A stretch of 64,000 bases of DNA from NCBI RefSeq assembly GCF_029223485.1, contig NZ_JARHTP010000019.1:124001-188000 (forward strand), given 5' to 3'. The position numbers and the translations under genes were made by a program. Under the pieces are notes generated by a model. That model was not told the origin of the DNA and did not search any database. It saw nothing but the letters and a program-made list of their open reading frames with translations. Within the stretch, counting starts at the first letter, position 1. Each line of letters starts with the position of its first letter. Shown piece after piece: positions 9,220 through 16,676 of the stretch. Origin of the DNA: Streptomyces coacervatus. Lineage in GTDB: Bacteria; Actinomycetota; Actinomycetes; Streptomycetales; Streptomycetaceae.

Positions 9220-10626
9220 TCAATGCCGCCCCGCCACCCGGTCGGCGAATTGCGCCAGCTTCGACGACTCCGCACTGGACGTGACCCGCTCCCGCCGATC
9301 CGCCGCCCGATACGTCGCATACATTCCCTGCACCCCCAGCCAACGCAACGGCTCCGGCTCCCACTTGCGCACCTTGTGCCCGACCCACGGCAGACCGGTC
9401 AGCTCAGTCTGCCCACCCTGTCCCGAGTCGAGCTGCACGAGATCCCTGAGCGTCCGAGCCGCGAGATTCGTCGTGGCCACCCCGGACCCGACATAACCGC
9501 CCGCCCAACCAAGCCCCGTCGACCGGTCCAGGGTCACCGTCGCGCACCAGTCCCGGGGCACCCCGAGCACCCCTGACCAGGCATGCTCGATCCCCACCGC
9601 CGCCAGCGAGGGGAAGAACCGCACGAGAATCTCCCGCAGCGCCTCGATCGTCGCCGCCTGCGTCCGCCCGTCGTTGTCGGTCCTCGACCCGAAGCGATAC
9701 GGCACCCCGCGCCCCCCGAGCGCGATCCGCCCGTCGGCGGTCCGCTGCGCGTACATGTACGCATGCGCCATGTCGCCCAGCGCCTCCAGCCCGTCCCACC
9801 CGACCGACTCCCACTGCTCGTCGGTGAGCGGTTCGGTCGCGATCATCGAGGAGTTCATGGGCAGCCAGGTGCGCCGCTGCCCCTTCAGACTCGCGGTGAA
9901 CCCCTCGGTGCAGCGCAGGACGTAGGGCGCCCGGACCGTGCCGTACGGCGTCACCGCATGCTTCGGCCGGATCTCCGCCACCGGCGTCAGCTCATGAATC
10001 GTCACCCCCAGCGCCTCGACGGCCGCCGCCAGCCCCTTCACCAGCTTCACCGGGTGCAGCCGCGCCCCGTGCGGAGTCCACGACGACCCGACCGCATCCG
10101 CGACCCGGATCCGCCCGGCGGTCTCCCCGGCGCCGTACAGCTCACGGTCCTTCTCCCCGTACGACAACTCGAGCTCGTGGAAGGCCTTGAGCCGCGCCAG
10201 CTGGGCAGGAGTGGTGGCGACTTCCAGCACCCCGCCCTTGTGGACGTCGGCGTCGATGCCCGCCTCCCCGGCGACCCGGACGACCTCGTCCACGGTCTCG
10301 TTCATGGCCCGCTGCAGCCGGACGGCGGCCTCGTGCCCGTGCAGCTTCGCGTACCGGTCACGCCCCGCGATCCCGTTGTACAGCCAGCCGCCGTTGCGCC
10401 CCGAGGCCCCGTACCCGCAGAACTTCTGCTCCAGGACGGTGATACGGAGGAAGGGCGCCGCCTGCTTCAGGTAGTACGCGGTCCACAGCCCCGTGTACCC
10501 GCCCCCGACGATCACTACGTCCGCGGACGCGTCCCCGCCGAGCGGCTCCCGCACCGCCGGGAAACCGTCGTCCGCGTACCAGAAGGAGATACCGCCGTTC
10601 ACGACACTGCTCACCGAGCTGCTCAT
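9220..10626 (-). CDS. DAO-family FAD-dependent oxidoreductase, 468 aa
   Basis: An N-terminal extension (GISFWYADDGFPAVREPLGG) precedes the FAD-binding site ADVVIVGGGYTGLWTAYYL (residues 35-53), then E-Q-K-F-C-G-Y-G-A-S-G-R-N-G-G, the DAO-family hallmark. The C-terminal part (GLGWAGGYVGSGVATTNLAA) closes the FAD site. Length and layout match PuuB-like gamma-glutamylputrescine or glycine/sarcosine oxidases. The substrate cannot be fixed. The neighbouring gene downstream on the same strand (rhomboid-like) is on the start side, 10 bp away, so the two may be co-transcribed. Confidence 0.85.
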   Translation of the reverse strand: MSSSVSSVVNGGISFWYADDGFPAVREPLGGDASADVVIVGGGYTGLWTAYYLKQAAPFLRITVLEQKFCGYGASGRNGGWLYNGIAGRDRYAKLHGHEAAVRLQRAMNETVDEVVRVAGEAGIDADVHKGGVLEVATTPAQLARLKAFHELELSYGEKDRELYGAGETAGRIRVADAVGSSWTPHGARLHPVKLVKGLAAAVEALGVTIHELTPVAEIRPKHAVTPYGTVRAPYVLRCTEGFTASLKGQRRTWLPMNSSMIATEPLTDEQWESVGWDGLEALGDMAHAYMYAQRTADGRIALGGRGVPYRFGSRTDNDGRTQAATIEALREILVRFFPSLAAVGIEHAWSGVLGVPRDWCATVTLDRSTGLGWAGGYVGSGVATTNLAARTLRDLVQLDSGQGGQTELTGLPWVGHKVRKWEPEPLRWLGVQGMYATYRAADRRERVTSSAESSKLAQFADRVAGRH

Positions 10627-10636
10627 GGCCGGAAAG

Positions 10637-11320
10637 CTAACCCCTCAGGGCGGAAACTGTCTCCCTCGGATCCCACGCCTCTCCGCGCCCCCTGGCCAGC
10701 GGATAGCACGCGAGCCCGATCAGCACCGACAGAAAGTGCCCGAAGTCGGTGAAGGTCGGCGAGCCCACGATCGCTTCCCCGTACACGAAGAACACGGCCG
10801 CCAGATACCCGTAACGCCAGGGCGCCGCGATCCGGTACGTCAGCACCCCGACCACCCCCGCCAACGCGTAACTCACCCCGAAATCAAGGGAGTAGACGGC
10901 CGAGTGCGACACCCCGCCGTCCCGCACCGCCTTCAGCAGCGCACCCTCGCTGATCAGCGTCGCCAGCACATGCGCGGCCGCACACACCATCAGCCACCGC
11001 ACCGTCCCCAGCCACCGCTCGGCCTGCGCATGGAAGACGGTGTACTGGAACGCGGTGTAGAGGAAGGCATACGGAAACCAGTCGCCCCCGTCGATCCACA
11101 TCGCACTCTGCACCAGCACCCGCACGGGGTCGTTCGACAGCTCATGGATGTTGGTGGACCGCTGCCGCATGAACTCCTTCTCGAACTCCGGCGACATGTG
11201 GTGCAGAGCGACGGTGGTGACGAACAGAATGGCCAGCCAGATGTACGTGCCTGGAGCACTGCGGACGTACGCCCACACCCTCTCGCCGAGCCCCCGGTCA
11301 ATTCGCATGAAGCGATTCAC
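10637..11320 (-). CDS. Rhomboid-like integral membrane protein, 227 aa
   Basis: Six hydrophobic segments are visible (YIWLAILFVTTVALH, WFPYAFLYTAFQYTVF, VRWLMVCAAAHVLATLI, VSYALAGVVGVLTYRI, YGYLAAVFFVYGEAIV, FLSVLIGLACYPLA). The order fits a rhomboid fold. A Ser in DFGVSYALAG and a His in FTDFGHFLSVLIG occupy the positions of the rhomboid catalytic Ser-His pair, although the usual GxSG is changed. It could be an active or inactive rhomboid. The GTG at 11320 is chosen; an ATG 12 nt inside is possible. It is divergent from the APH(6)-like kinase, only 10 bp away. Confidence 0.75.
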   Translation of the reverse strand: MNRFMRIDRGLGERVWAYVRSAPGTYIWLAILFVTTVALHHMSPEFEKEFMRQRSTNIHELSNDPVRVLVQSAMWIDGGDWFPYAFLYTAFQYTVFHAQAERWLGTVRWLMVCAAAHVLATLISEGALLKAVRDGGVSHSAVYSLDFGVSYALAGVVGVLTYRIAAPWRYGYLAAVFFVYGEAIVGSPTFTDFGHFLSVLIGLACYPLARGRGEAWDPRETVSALRG

Positions 11321-11330
11321 GCACGCCAGT

Positions 11331-12218
11331 ATGGTCGCCCGGGTGATTGACATCCCGAGCGAGCTGGCGGCGGCCCAGGAGAAGTTCAACGGCGCGGCGG
11401 GCCGGACCTTCATCGCGGGCCTGCCCCACCTGGCGGAGGAGTTCCTGCACCGCTGGGAGCTCCGGCTGGACGGGCCGCCGATGTACGGCATGTGTGCCCT
11501 GGTACTGCCGGTCGTCCGGACCGACGGCACCCCCGCCGTACTGAAGCTGCAGTTGCCGGACGAGGAGACCAAGGGCGAGCCGATCGCCCTGCGCGCCTGG
11601 GACGGCGACGGGGCGGTACGGCTCCTGGACCACGACGATGCAACGGGCACGCTGCTGCTGGAACGCCTCGACCCGGCCCGCATGCTCAGCCACCTCCCCG
11701 ACTCCCGCGAGGCCGCGCTGGTCATCGCCCGCCTGCTGGCCCACCTCACCGCCACCCCCGCCCCGCCCGGCCTGCGCCGCCTCGACGAGATCGCACAGGC
11801 CATGCTGGACCGGACGCCCCGGACACTGGAGCGCATCCCGGACCCCGAGGACCGCCGCCTCATCACGGACTGCGCGGCCGCCGTACGAGAAGTACTGGAC
11901 GACCCCGGCGACCGCCTCCTGCACTGGGACCTGCACTACGAGAACGTCCTGGCCGCGGACCGCGCCCCCTGGCTGGCGATCGACCCCAAACCACTGGCCG
12001 GCGACGTCGGCTTCGAACTGTTCCCCGCCCTCGACAATCGCTTCGAGCCCGCCGAGATCACCTGGCGCTTCGACGCAATGACGGACGTACTGGACCTGGA
12101 CCGAGCACAAGCCCGAGCCTGGACCCTCGCCCGCGTCCTCCAGACCTCCCTTTGGCAGATCGAGGCCGACCGCCCACTGGTACCGGACCACCTGGAAATC
12201 GCCAGGCGCCTGCGCTGA
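11331..12218 (+). CDS. APH(6)/hydroxyurea-phosphotransferase-family kinase, 295 aa
   Basis: The sequence IPSELAAAQEKFNGAAGR near the N-terminus, the catalytic loop LLHWDLHYENVLAA (Brenner motif HxDxxxxN) and the metal-binding D in WLAIDPKPLAGDVGFEL are the signature of the streptomycin 6-kinase/hydroxyurea phosphotransferase family. The cytoplasmic enzyme transfers phosphate from ATP to a small hydroxylated substrate. Many Streptomyces chromosomes carry such genes without proven drug resistance, so I do not call it a resistance gene. The start may be ATG 11331 or GTG 11343. No ribosome site is evident for either, and the mRNA could be leaderless. Confidence 0.85.
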   Translation: MVARVIDIPSELAAAQEKFNGAAGRTFIAGLPHLAEEFLHRWELRLDGPPMYGMCALVLPVVRTDGTPAVLKLQLPDEETKGEPIALRAWDGDGAVRLLDHDDATGTLLLERLDPARMLSHLPDSREAALVIARLLAHLTATPAPPGLRRLDEIAQAMLDRTPRTLERIPDPEDRRLITDCAAAVREVLDDPGDRLLHWDLHYENVLAADRAPWLAIDPKPLAGDVGFELFPALDNRFEPAEITWRFDAMTDVLDLDRAQARAWTLARVLQTSLWQIEADRPLVPDHLEIARRLR

Positions 12219-12245
12219 GCAGCGCCGCTTCAGGGACGCGCTTTT

Positions 12246-12314
12246 AGGGGCGCGGGGCTGCATCAATATGCGGCTCCGCCGCGTGGGCGCGACCAGCCAC
12301 AACGGCGCCGCAGA
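12246..12314 (+). repeat. Dispersed intergenic repeat R1, copy 2
   Basis: 68 of 69 bases are identical to 3027-3095, in the same orientation. It lies between the kinase gene and the acetyltransferase gene, both on the + strand, and is preceded by a CGCTTTTAGGGGCG stretch. The two copies are 9.2 kb apart. Confidence 0.9.
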
Positions 12315-12349
12315 CAAAAGACGACCCATCGCGACCGTAACCTCACGGA

Positions 12350-12832
12350 GTGATCCGCACCGCAACCCCCGCCGACATCCCCCTCATCCACACCCTGATC
12401 CGCGAACTCGCCGCGTACGAGAAGGCCCCAAACGAGGCGAAGGCCACCGAGGCCCAACTCCAGGAAGCCCTCTTCGGCGACCACCCCGCCGCCTACGCCC
12501 ACATCGCCGCCGACGACACCACCGGCACCCCGGTCGGCTTCGCCCTCTGGTTCCTGAACTTCTCCACCTGGCGCGGCGTCCACGGCATCCACCTGGAGGA
12601 CCTCTACGTCCGCCCCGCCGCCCGAGGCGCCGGCCACGGCAAAGCCCTCCTCACCGAACTGGCCCGCATCTGCACGGAGCGCGGCTACGAGCGCCTCGAA
12701 TGGTCCGTCCTGAACTGGAACACCCCTGCCATCGCCTTCTACGAGTCCCTCGGCGCCCGCCCGCAGGACGAGTGGACGGTGTACCGGCTGACGGACGGCC
12801 CACTCACAGAGCTGGCTGGACAGAGCAGCTGA
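12350..12832 (+). CDS. GNAT acetyltransferase, diamine (SSAT-like) type, 160 aa
   Basis: MIRTATPADIPLIHTLIREL followed by AAYEKAP is the typical N-terminus of spermidine/spermine N1-acetyltransferase-like GNAT enzymes. The acetyl-CoA loop reads LYVRPAARGAGHGKALL (motif RxxGxG/A), and WNTPAIAFYESLGA is the classic C-terminal GNAT motif. Probable activity is acetylation of a polyamine or a thialysine-like amine in the cytoplasm, but the substrate is not proven. The GTG start has GGA directly abutting it, too close for a normal ribosome site, so leaderless translation is likely. A DAO-family oxidase of putrescine-oxidase type lies 1.7 kb away. Confidence 0.85.
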   Translation: MIRTATPADIPLIHTLIRELAAYEKAPNEAKATEAQLQEALFGDHPAAYAHIAADDTTGTPVGFALWFLNFSTWRGVHGIHLEDLYVRPAARGAGHGKALLTELARICTERGYERLEWSVLNWNTPAIAFYESLGARPQDEWTVYRLTDGPLTELAGQSS

Positions 12833-12939
12833 CGGCGTGAAGCCGACACCCCCCGAGGCCGCCCGTGCCATGTACCAGGAAATGTGAAAGCCCAGGCCGG
12901 ATTGCTCCTGACCTGGGCGAGAAGGGGTAGCGCGGCCGC

Positions 12940-13215
12940 TCAGAAGGCCTTGGCGTTGCAGCCCATGTCCGAACCGAGGTGGGCCGGCTGCGCACCCGGG
13001 TCACCTTCGCCGTTCAGCGCGCCGCCCAGCAGACCGTTGAGGGCGCCGAGGCTGCCGATGACGTCGACGTTCATGTCGTGCGAGCGACACTCGATGCCCT
13101 GCGTGACGTCGATGTCGTGGCCCTGCTCGTGTGCGAAGGCCGGGCCGACCCCGAAGGAGCCGATGCTGCCGAGGACAGCGGCGCCCACGATGGCGACCTT
13201 CTGAAGCTTGCGCAT
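12940..13215 (-). CDS. Small secreted protein, island family A, member 1 (91 aa)
   Basis: The signal peptide (MRKLQKVAIVGAAVLGSIGS, ending PAFA) leaves a mature chain of about 65 residues. Its core, SHDMNVDVIGSLGALNGLLG then GALNGEGDPG, and the end LGSDMGCN are shared with the products at 15162 and 15699. Two conserved Cys (in ECRSHD and MGCN) probably form a disulfide. Function unknown. I do not see a chaplin or rodlin domain. GGAGAAGAA precedes the ATG. A GATCCG-CTG-CAGATC-like palindrome lies 34 nt upstream of the start, at the same place as in the paralogues. It is 74 bp downstream of a family B gene on the same strand. Confidence 0.85.
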   Translation of the reverse strand: MRKLQKVAIVGAAVLGSIGSFGVGPAFAHEQGHDIDVTQGIECRSHDMNVDVIGSLGALNGLLGGALNGEGDPGAQPAHLGSDMGCNAKAF

Positions 13216-13241
13216 TTCTTCTCCATTGATCGAGCGGAAGT

Positions 13242-13256
13242 GATCTGCAGCGGATC
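13242..13256 (-). promoter_or_regulatory. 15-bp imperfect palindrome upstream of family A member 1
   Basis: On the coding strand the site reads GATCCGCTGCAGATC. It matches the 15-bp core GATCTGYCACAGATC found before the other two family A genes at 12 of 15 positions, and its centre is 34 nt from the start codon (35 and 36 in the others). A candidate operator or 5'-UTR hairpin. Confidence 0.55.
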
Positions 13257-13289
13257 GAGTTGGGACGATGGACAACTACGGGAGGGCCA

Positions 13290-14045
13290 TCAGCCGAGTC
13301 GGGGCAGTCCCAGGTTCCCGACGGGAGGCGCCGCGACCTGTCCGAGGCCGAGCCCGGGCACCTGCGGTGCGGCGCTGGCGGGCGAGACCAGCGGGTCGAT
13401 GAGCGGGTTCACCTGAGGGTTGAACTGAGGGTTCACCTGCGGGGCGACATGCGGCGCGGGCTCAGGGTTGAAGACCTGGGGCATGGCGACCTGCGGGGCG
13501 ACCTTCGGCATGACCTCCGGCGACGACTGCGGGGCGACCTGCGGCTGGACCAGCGGCTGCTGCTGAGGGGCGGACTGCGGGGCGTACGACGGCGAGCCGG
13601 CCTGCGCATTGCCCTGCGACGCGGCGAGAGCAGTGGCCTGGCTCGGCTGCGGGGCGGCCTGCGGGGCCGGAGCGGGCGCCGGGGGTGCGTACTGCGGCGC
13701 CGGCTGGGAGTACGACTGCGGACCACCGGACTGCGCGGTGCTGTCCGCGGTGGACGCGGCGACGGCACGCACCGGCTGCGGCTGGGGCGCCGGGTAGTAC
13801 TGAGGAGCAGGTGCCTGGTAGTACTGCGGCGGCGGCTGGGGCGGCATGTACTGGGGAACGGGCGCTGGGGGTGCGTACTGGGGCGCCGGGTAGTACTGAG
13901 GAGCCGGCGCCGGGGGGTAGTAGGGAGCAGCTGGACCGCCACCGTAGTACCCGGGGTACGGGTCGGCATGGCTGACGCCGGCGCCGATGGCGGACAGACC
14001 GCCGGCCGCCGCTACGACGAGCGCGGCCTTGTGAATCTTTCGCAT
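13290..14045 (-). CDS. Secreted Pro/Gln/Tyr-rich low-complexity protein, island family B, member 1 (251 aa)
   Basis: The signal peptide (MRKIHKAALVVAAAGGLSAI, then GAGVSHA) is nearly identical to that of the 14526 product. The mature chain is almost all P, Q, A, Y and V: first APQYYPAPQYAPPAPVPQYM-type repeats, then SAPQQQPLVQPQVAPQ, then APQVNPQFNPQVNP. The last motif is shared with 14526. No globular domain or Cys is visible, so it is likely an extended wall- or hypha-associated protein. Its 5' leader (14046-14072) is conserved with two other family B genes. Divergent from 14526, 480 bp away. Confidence 0.85.
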   Translation of the reverse strand: MRKIHKAALVVAAAGGLSAIGAGVSHADPYPGYYGGGPAAPYYPPAPAPQYYPAPQYAPPAPVPQYMPPQPPPQYYQAPAPQYYPAPQPQPVRAVAASTADSTAQSGGPQSYSQPAPQYAPPAPAPAPQAAPQPSQATALAASQGNAQAGSPSYAPQSAPQQQPLVQPQVAPQSSPEVMPKVAPQVAMPQVFNPEPAPHVAPQVNPQFNPQVNPLIDPLVSPASAAPQVPGLGLGQVAAPPVGNLGLPRLG

Positions 14046-14072
14046 GGAACCCTCGGCCCTTCAATACCTGTG
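14046..14072 (-). promoter_or_regulatory. Conserved family B leader, copy 1
   Basis: On the coding strand CAGGTATTGAAGGGCCGAGG runs into the start codon of the 251-aa gene. The same leader precedes the genes at 14526 and 18504. GAAGGG lies some 15-17 nt before the ATG, unusually far for a ribosome site. Confidence 0.5.
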
Positions 14073-14500
14073 CAGGGAAATCCGTTGTATTCAGTGCTGT
14101 GTTGTGTGCGCTCAGTCTGATGTTCGTACCGCGACCCAACAGGGGTAATCCTGGGCTGTCTTGCGGACTTCACGCCGGAGCCGACAGCAGATCCCCTTGC
14201 CCCTCTCACCGGTTCATGGTCGCTGCCCTCTCCCAGCTGGCAACGACATTCCCTCCGGTACGGTCACGGGATCCAATATTCCGTCACCCATTTGGCATTG
14301 ATCGGATTACCAGCCCACCGGCCGACGATTCACACCCTCCGGCAAATGGGTGATACACACCGACTCCCGTGACTGGCCCAGCATTTACTTCGTTCCCCAC
14401 GGGGACAGAGCGATGACCCATCACCCACCGCAGCCGCACAGGGCAGCAGGAAAAGCCACAACTCCACTGGCTCATCTGCCATTTCAGTACGTTCCATGCA
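14073..14500. other. Intergenic region between two divergent family B genes
   Basis: About 430 bp with no supported gene and visibly lower GC than its surroundings (for example CCAATATTCCGTCACCCATTT near 14272). It should hold promoters for both flanking genes. I see no strong inverted repeat and cannot place the hexamers with confidence. Confidence 0.5.
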
Positions 14501-14525
14501 CAGGTCAATGAAGGGCCGAACTTCC
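14501..14525 (+). promoter_or_regulatory. Conserved family B leader, copy 2
   Basis: CAGGTCAATGAAGGGCCGAA followed by CTTCC and the ATG. It is nearly identical to the leaders at 14046 and 18505, which are on the other strand. Confidence 0.5.
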
Positions 14526-14999
14526 ATGCGCAAGTTTCAGCACGTCGCGCTCGTCGTAGCAGCGGCCGGCGGTCTGTCCGCCATCGGCGTCGGTCCCAGT
14601 GTCGCCGACGCTCCTGTCGCCTACGGCAATAGCGCGCCGCCTCCGGGCCCCGCCATGGCCGGCGCCTTCACCGCCACCCAGGCCACCGCCCACACCTCCG
14701 GCTCGCCGTCGTACCAGCGGCAGGCGGCCCCGCAGCAGCAGCCCGCCGAGGTCGCCCCGCAGGTCAACCCGCAGTTCAACCCGCAGCTGAACCCGCACAT
14801 CTCCTCGCCGTCGGCCCCGACGCAGTCCGGAGGAGGAGCGGCGGACCAGCTCAACCTCTTCCGCCCGGCCCAGGAGTGCAGCCCGCAGTCCGTGCTCAAC
14901 GCGAACCTCCCGGTCGCCGTGCTCGCCGCCGCCGAGACCAAGGGCGTCGCCTGCACCCAGGCCAACAGCCAGGCGAACGCCCTCGCCAAGGCCCACTAG
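14526..14999 (+). CDS. Small secreted protein, island family B, member 2 (157 aa)
   Basis: Signal peptide MRKFQHVALVVAAAGGLSAI, cleaved near VADA. A Pro/Gln-rich middle contains APQVNPQFNPQLNP, as in the 251-aa paralogue. A C-terminal domain follows with LFRPAQECSPQSVLNANLPV and one more Cys (VACTQANSQ). The domain matches the C-terminus of the His-rich protein at 18091 (YRPYQECSPQTV, DLPIGVL). The pair of Cys may form a disulfide. Function unknown. The family-specific leader precedes the ATG. Confidence 0.85.
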   Translation: MRKFQHVALVVAAAGGLSAIGVGPSVADAPVAYGNSAPPPGPAMAGAFTATQATAHTSGSPSYQRQAAPQQQPAEVAPQVNPQFNPQLNPHISSPSAPTQSGGGAADQLNLFRPAQECSPQSVLNANLPVAVLAAAETKGVACTQANSQANALAKAH

Positions 15000-15118
15000 G
15001 ACTGCCGGACAGGACCGCCGGACGACTTCGGGGAGCTGCGGCAACAAGATCACACAACACGGCGCGTCGCTAGGTGATTGTCGGAAATTTCCTATTATTC
15101 TCCGTAACTGTAAGAAGT

Positions 15119-15135
15119 CGATCTGCCACAGATCG
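15119..15135 (+). promoter_or_regulatory. Perfect palindrome CGATCTG-CCA-CAGATCG upstream of family A member 2
   Basis: A 7-3-7 inverted repeat centred 35 nt before the start codon at 15162. The flanks (CTCCGTAACTG upstream, CACTCCACCGGAGATG downstream) are also conserved with the 15699 gene. CGTAAC resembles the -35 element of sigma-BldN promoters, but no good -10 follows at 16 nt. The element could be an operator or an RNA hairpin in the leader. Confidence 0.65.
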
Positions 15136-15161
15136 CAACGACTCACTCCACCGGAGATGAC

Positions 15162-15455
15162 ATGCACCAGCTTCGTAAGGCTGCCGTCCTGGTCGCCGCC
15201 CTCAGCACCGTCGGACTCCTCGGTGCCGGCACCGCACAGGCCCACGACGACGGCGGCAAGGGCGGCAAGGGCGGCGACAAGTTCAACGTCCTGCAGAGCT
15301 CCAACTGCAAGTCGCACGACCTGAATGTCGACGTCCTCGGCCAGGTCGGCATCCTGAACGGCCTGCTGGGCAACGCGCTCAACGGCGAGGGCAACGCCGG
15401 AGGCCAGGACACCCACATCGGCTCGAGCATGGGCTGCAACAACAGCGCCTTCTAG
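15162..15455 (+). CDS. Small secreted protein, island family A, member 2 (97 aa)
   Basis: Signal peptide MHQLRKAAVLVAALSTVGLL ends GTAQA. The mature region has a short charged Gly/Lys/Asp linker (HDDGGKGGKGGDKF), then the family core with NCKSHDLNVDVLGQVGILNG and a C-terminal GSSMGCNNSAF. Two conserved Cys. It is a close paralogue of 15699 (same signal peptide, same leader) and a more distant one of 12940. CCGGAGATGAC supplies the ribosome site. A 15-bp-stem terminator follows. Confidence 0.85.
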   Translation: MHQLRKAAVLVAALSTVGLLGAGTAQAHDDGGKGGKGGDKFNVLQSSNCKSHDLNVDVLGQVGILNGLLGNALNGEGNAGGQDTHIGSSMGCNNSAF

Positions 15456-15494
15456 TCGAGTGACGGCCGCATAGCCGGCCGAGAGCGGGAAGCA

Positions 15495-15540
15495 GATCCC
15501 GGCACCGAGCTCCAGACTCGGTGCCGGGATCCTCTTTTTG
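15495..15540 (+). terminator. Rho-independent terminator after family A member 2
   Basis: A perfect 15-bp stem (GATCCCGGCACCGAG and its complement, 7-nt loop) is followed by CTCTTTTTG. One of the clearest intrinsic terminators in the window. Confidence 0.92.
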
Positions 15541-15654
15541 TCATACCGAGCTATTTCTCGACATTGATCAAGGCAGTGTGGATTCCCCCCGAATTCGGCG
15601 CGCCGCACAGTGTTTTACGGGTATTTCTTATTAGCCTCCGTAACTGCACGAAGT

Positions 15655-15671
15655 CGATCTGTCACAGATCG
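15655..15671 (+). promoter_or_regulatory. Perfect palindrome CGATCTG-TCA-CAGATCG upstream of family A member 3
   Basis: The same 7-3-7 inverted repeat as at 15119, differing only in the spacer, centred 36 nt before the ATG at 15699. CTCCGTAACTGCACGAAGT precedes it, as in the paralogue. Confidence 0.65.
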
Positions 15672-15698
15672 CACCCACTTCACTCCACCGGAGATGTC

Positions 15699-16001
15699 AT
15701 GCACAAGCTTCGCAAGGCTGCCGTGCTGGTCGCCGCCCTCGGCAGCGTCGGATTCCTGAGCGCCGGCGCCGCCCAGGCCGATCAGGGCGGCTTCGGCTCA
15801 GGCGAAGGTGGCCATCGCGGCGGCTTCAACATCATGCAGAGCACGACCTGCCGGTCGCACGACGCCAACGTCGACGTCCTCGGTCAGGTCGGCATCCTCA
15901 ACGGCGTTGCGGGCAACCTGCTGAACGGCGAGGGCAACCCGGGCACACAGGAAAGCCACCTGGGCTCGGACATGGGCTGCAACAACACCGTCGGCAAGTA
16001 A
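15699..16001 (+). CDS. Small secreted protein, island family A, member 3 (100 aa)
   Basis: Signal peptide MHKLRKAAVLVAALGSVGFL ends GAAQA. The mature chain has a Gly/His-rich linker, then the conserved core (TCRSHDANVDVLGQVGILNG, LLNGEGNPGTQESHLGSDMG) with two Cys. With 15162 it forms a recent tandem duplication that includes about 80 bp of upstream sequence. Function unknown. CCGGAGATGTC precedes the ATG. Confidence 0.85.
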   Translation: MHKLRKAAVLVAALGSVGFLSAGAAQADQGGFGSGEGGHRGGFNIMQSTTCRSHDANVDVLGQVGILNGVAGNLLNGEGNPGTQESHLGSDMGCNNTVGK

Positions 16002-16015
16002 GTCGGAACCATCGT

Positions 16016-16053
16016 TGGTGCCCCGGCCGGTCGGCCGGGGCACCACGGTTTTC
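16016..16053. terminator. Hairpin terminator between convergent family A and family C genes
   Basis: TGGTGCCCCGGCC-GGTC-GGCCGGGGCACCA is a perfect 13-bp stem with a 4-nt loop, followed on the + strand by CGGTTTTC. It can serve both convergent genes. Confidence 0.85.
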
Positions 16054-16118
16054 ATATCGCCGGAAAGCCGAAATGCCGGACCGGGAGCAATGCCGGTCCG
16101 GCATTCGCCGATCGCACC

Positions 16119-16526
16119 TCAGAAATCGATGTGAATCGGCTTGATGTGCGGCTTCTTGACGTGCAACGGCGCAATGTACGGCTTCTTGATATGGGGCCGC
16201 TTGAACCCTCTGGGCATCGGCGCCGTGTTGGAGCAGTCCACAACCGGACCGACGTTCGTGGACCCGTTGTTCAGCATGCCGTCCTCAGGCAGCACCAGGC
16301 GCGGCCGGGATTCCGTCGAGCAGCTCTGCGTCTGCTTGAAGACATACGTGCCGCGCTTGTCGGAGTGGACGGTCTGGCTCTTGTGCACGCAGGTGGTTTC
16401 CCCTGCGGCGTTGGTCTTGCAGCCGCGCGGGTTCTCATCCGCCTGTGCGTGCGCGGCTCCGACGCAGATCACGGCGATACTTCCGATGATCCCCGAGACG
16501 GTTGCGATTTTCTGCCGACTGAACAT
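16119..16526 (-). CDS. Secreted four-Cys protein, island family C, member 1 (135 aa)
   Basis: Signal peptide MFSRQKIATVSGIIGSIAVI, cleaved near AHA-QA. The mature domain has four Cys in the order GCK, TTCVH, QSCST and VDCSN, plus the motif LNNGSTNVGPVVDC, shared with the 17520 product (LNSGSTKIGPQVTC). A C-terminal tail of KP-rich repeats (RPHIKKPYIAPLHVKKPHIK) is absent from the paralogue and is strongly basic. Function unknown. AAAGGAA before the ATG is also conserved with the paralogue. Confidence 0.82.
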   Translation of the reverse strand: MFSRQKIATVSGIIGSIAVICVGAAHAQADENPRGCKTNAAGETTCVHKSQTVHSDKRGTYVFKQTQSCSTESRPRLVLPEDGMLNNGSTNVGPVVDCSNTAPMPRGFKRPHIKKPYIAPLHVKKPHIKPIHIDF

Positions 16527-16676
16527 GTGCTCTGTTCCTTTGGGATCGGTGTTCAGGACCCGGCGCCCGACGTGTCTTCAGTTGCATCCGGCGACGGAAT
16601 CGGTACAGCCCGGACGCGCACCCTGATGGGTTCACTGCGCGACCGGGCTGCAATTGCCGTTGCGGGCGGGGCTTGT

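Noticed and set aside
11331..12218. Streptomycin or hydroxyurea resistance gene
   Set aside because: The family fits, but many Streptomyces carry such kinases without proven resistance and no antibiotic cluster is adjacent.
15080..15162. A complete sigma-BldN promoter
   Set aside because: CGTAAC is conserved, but no CGTTGA-like -10 lies at the right distance, so only the partial likeness is recorded.
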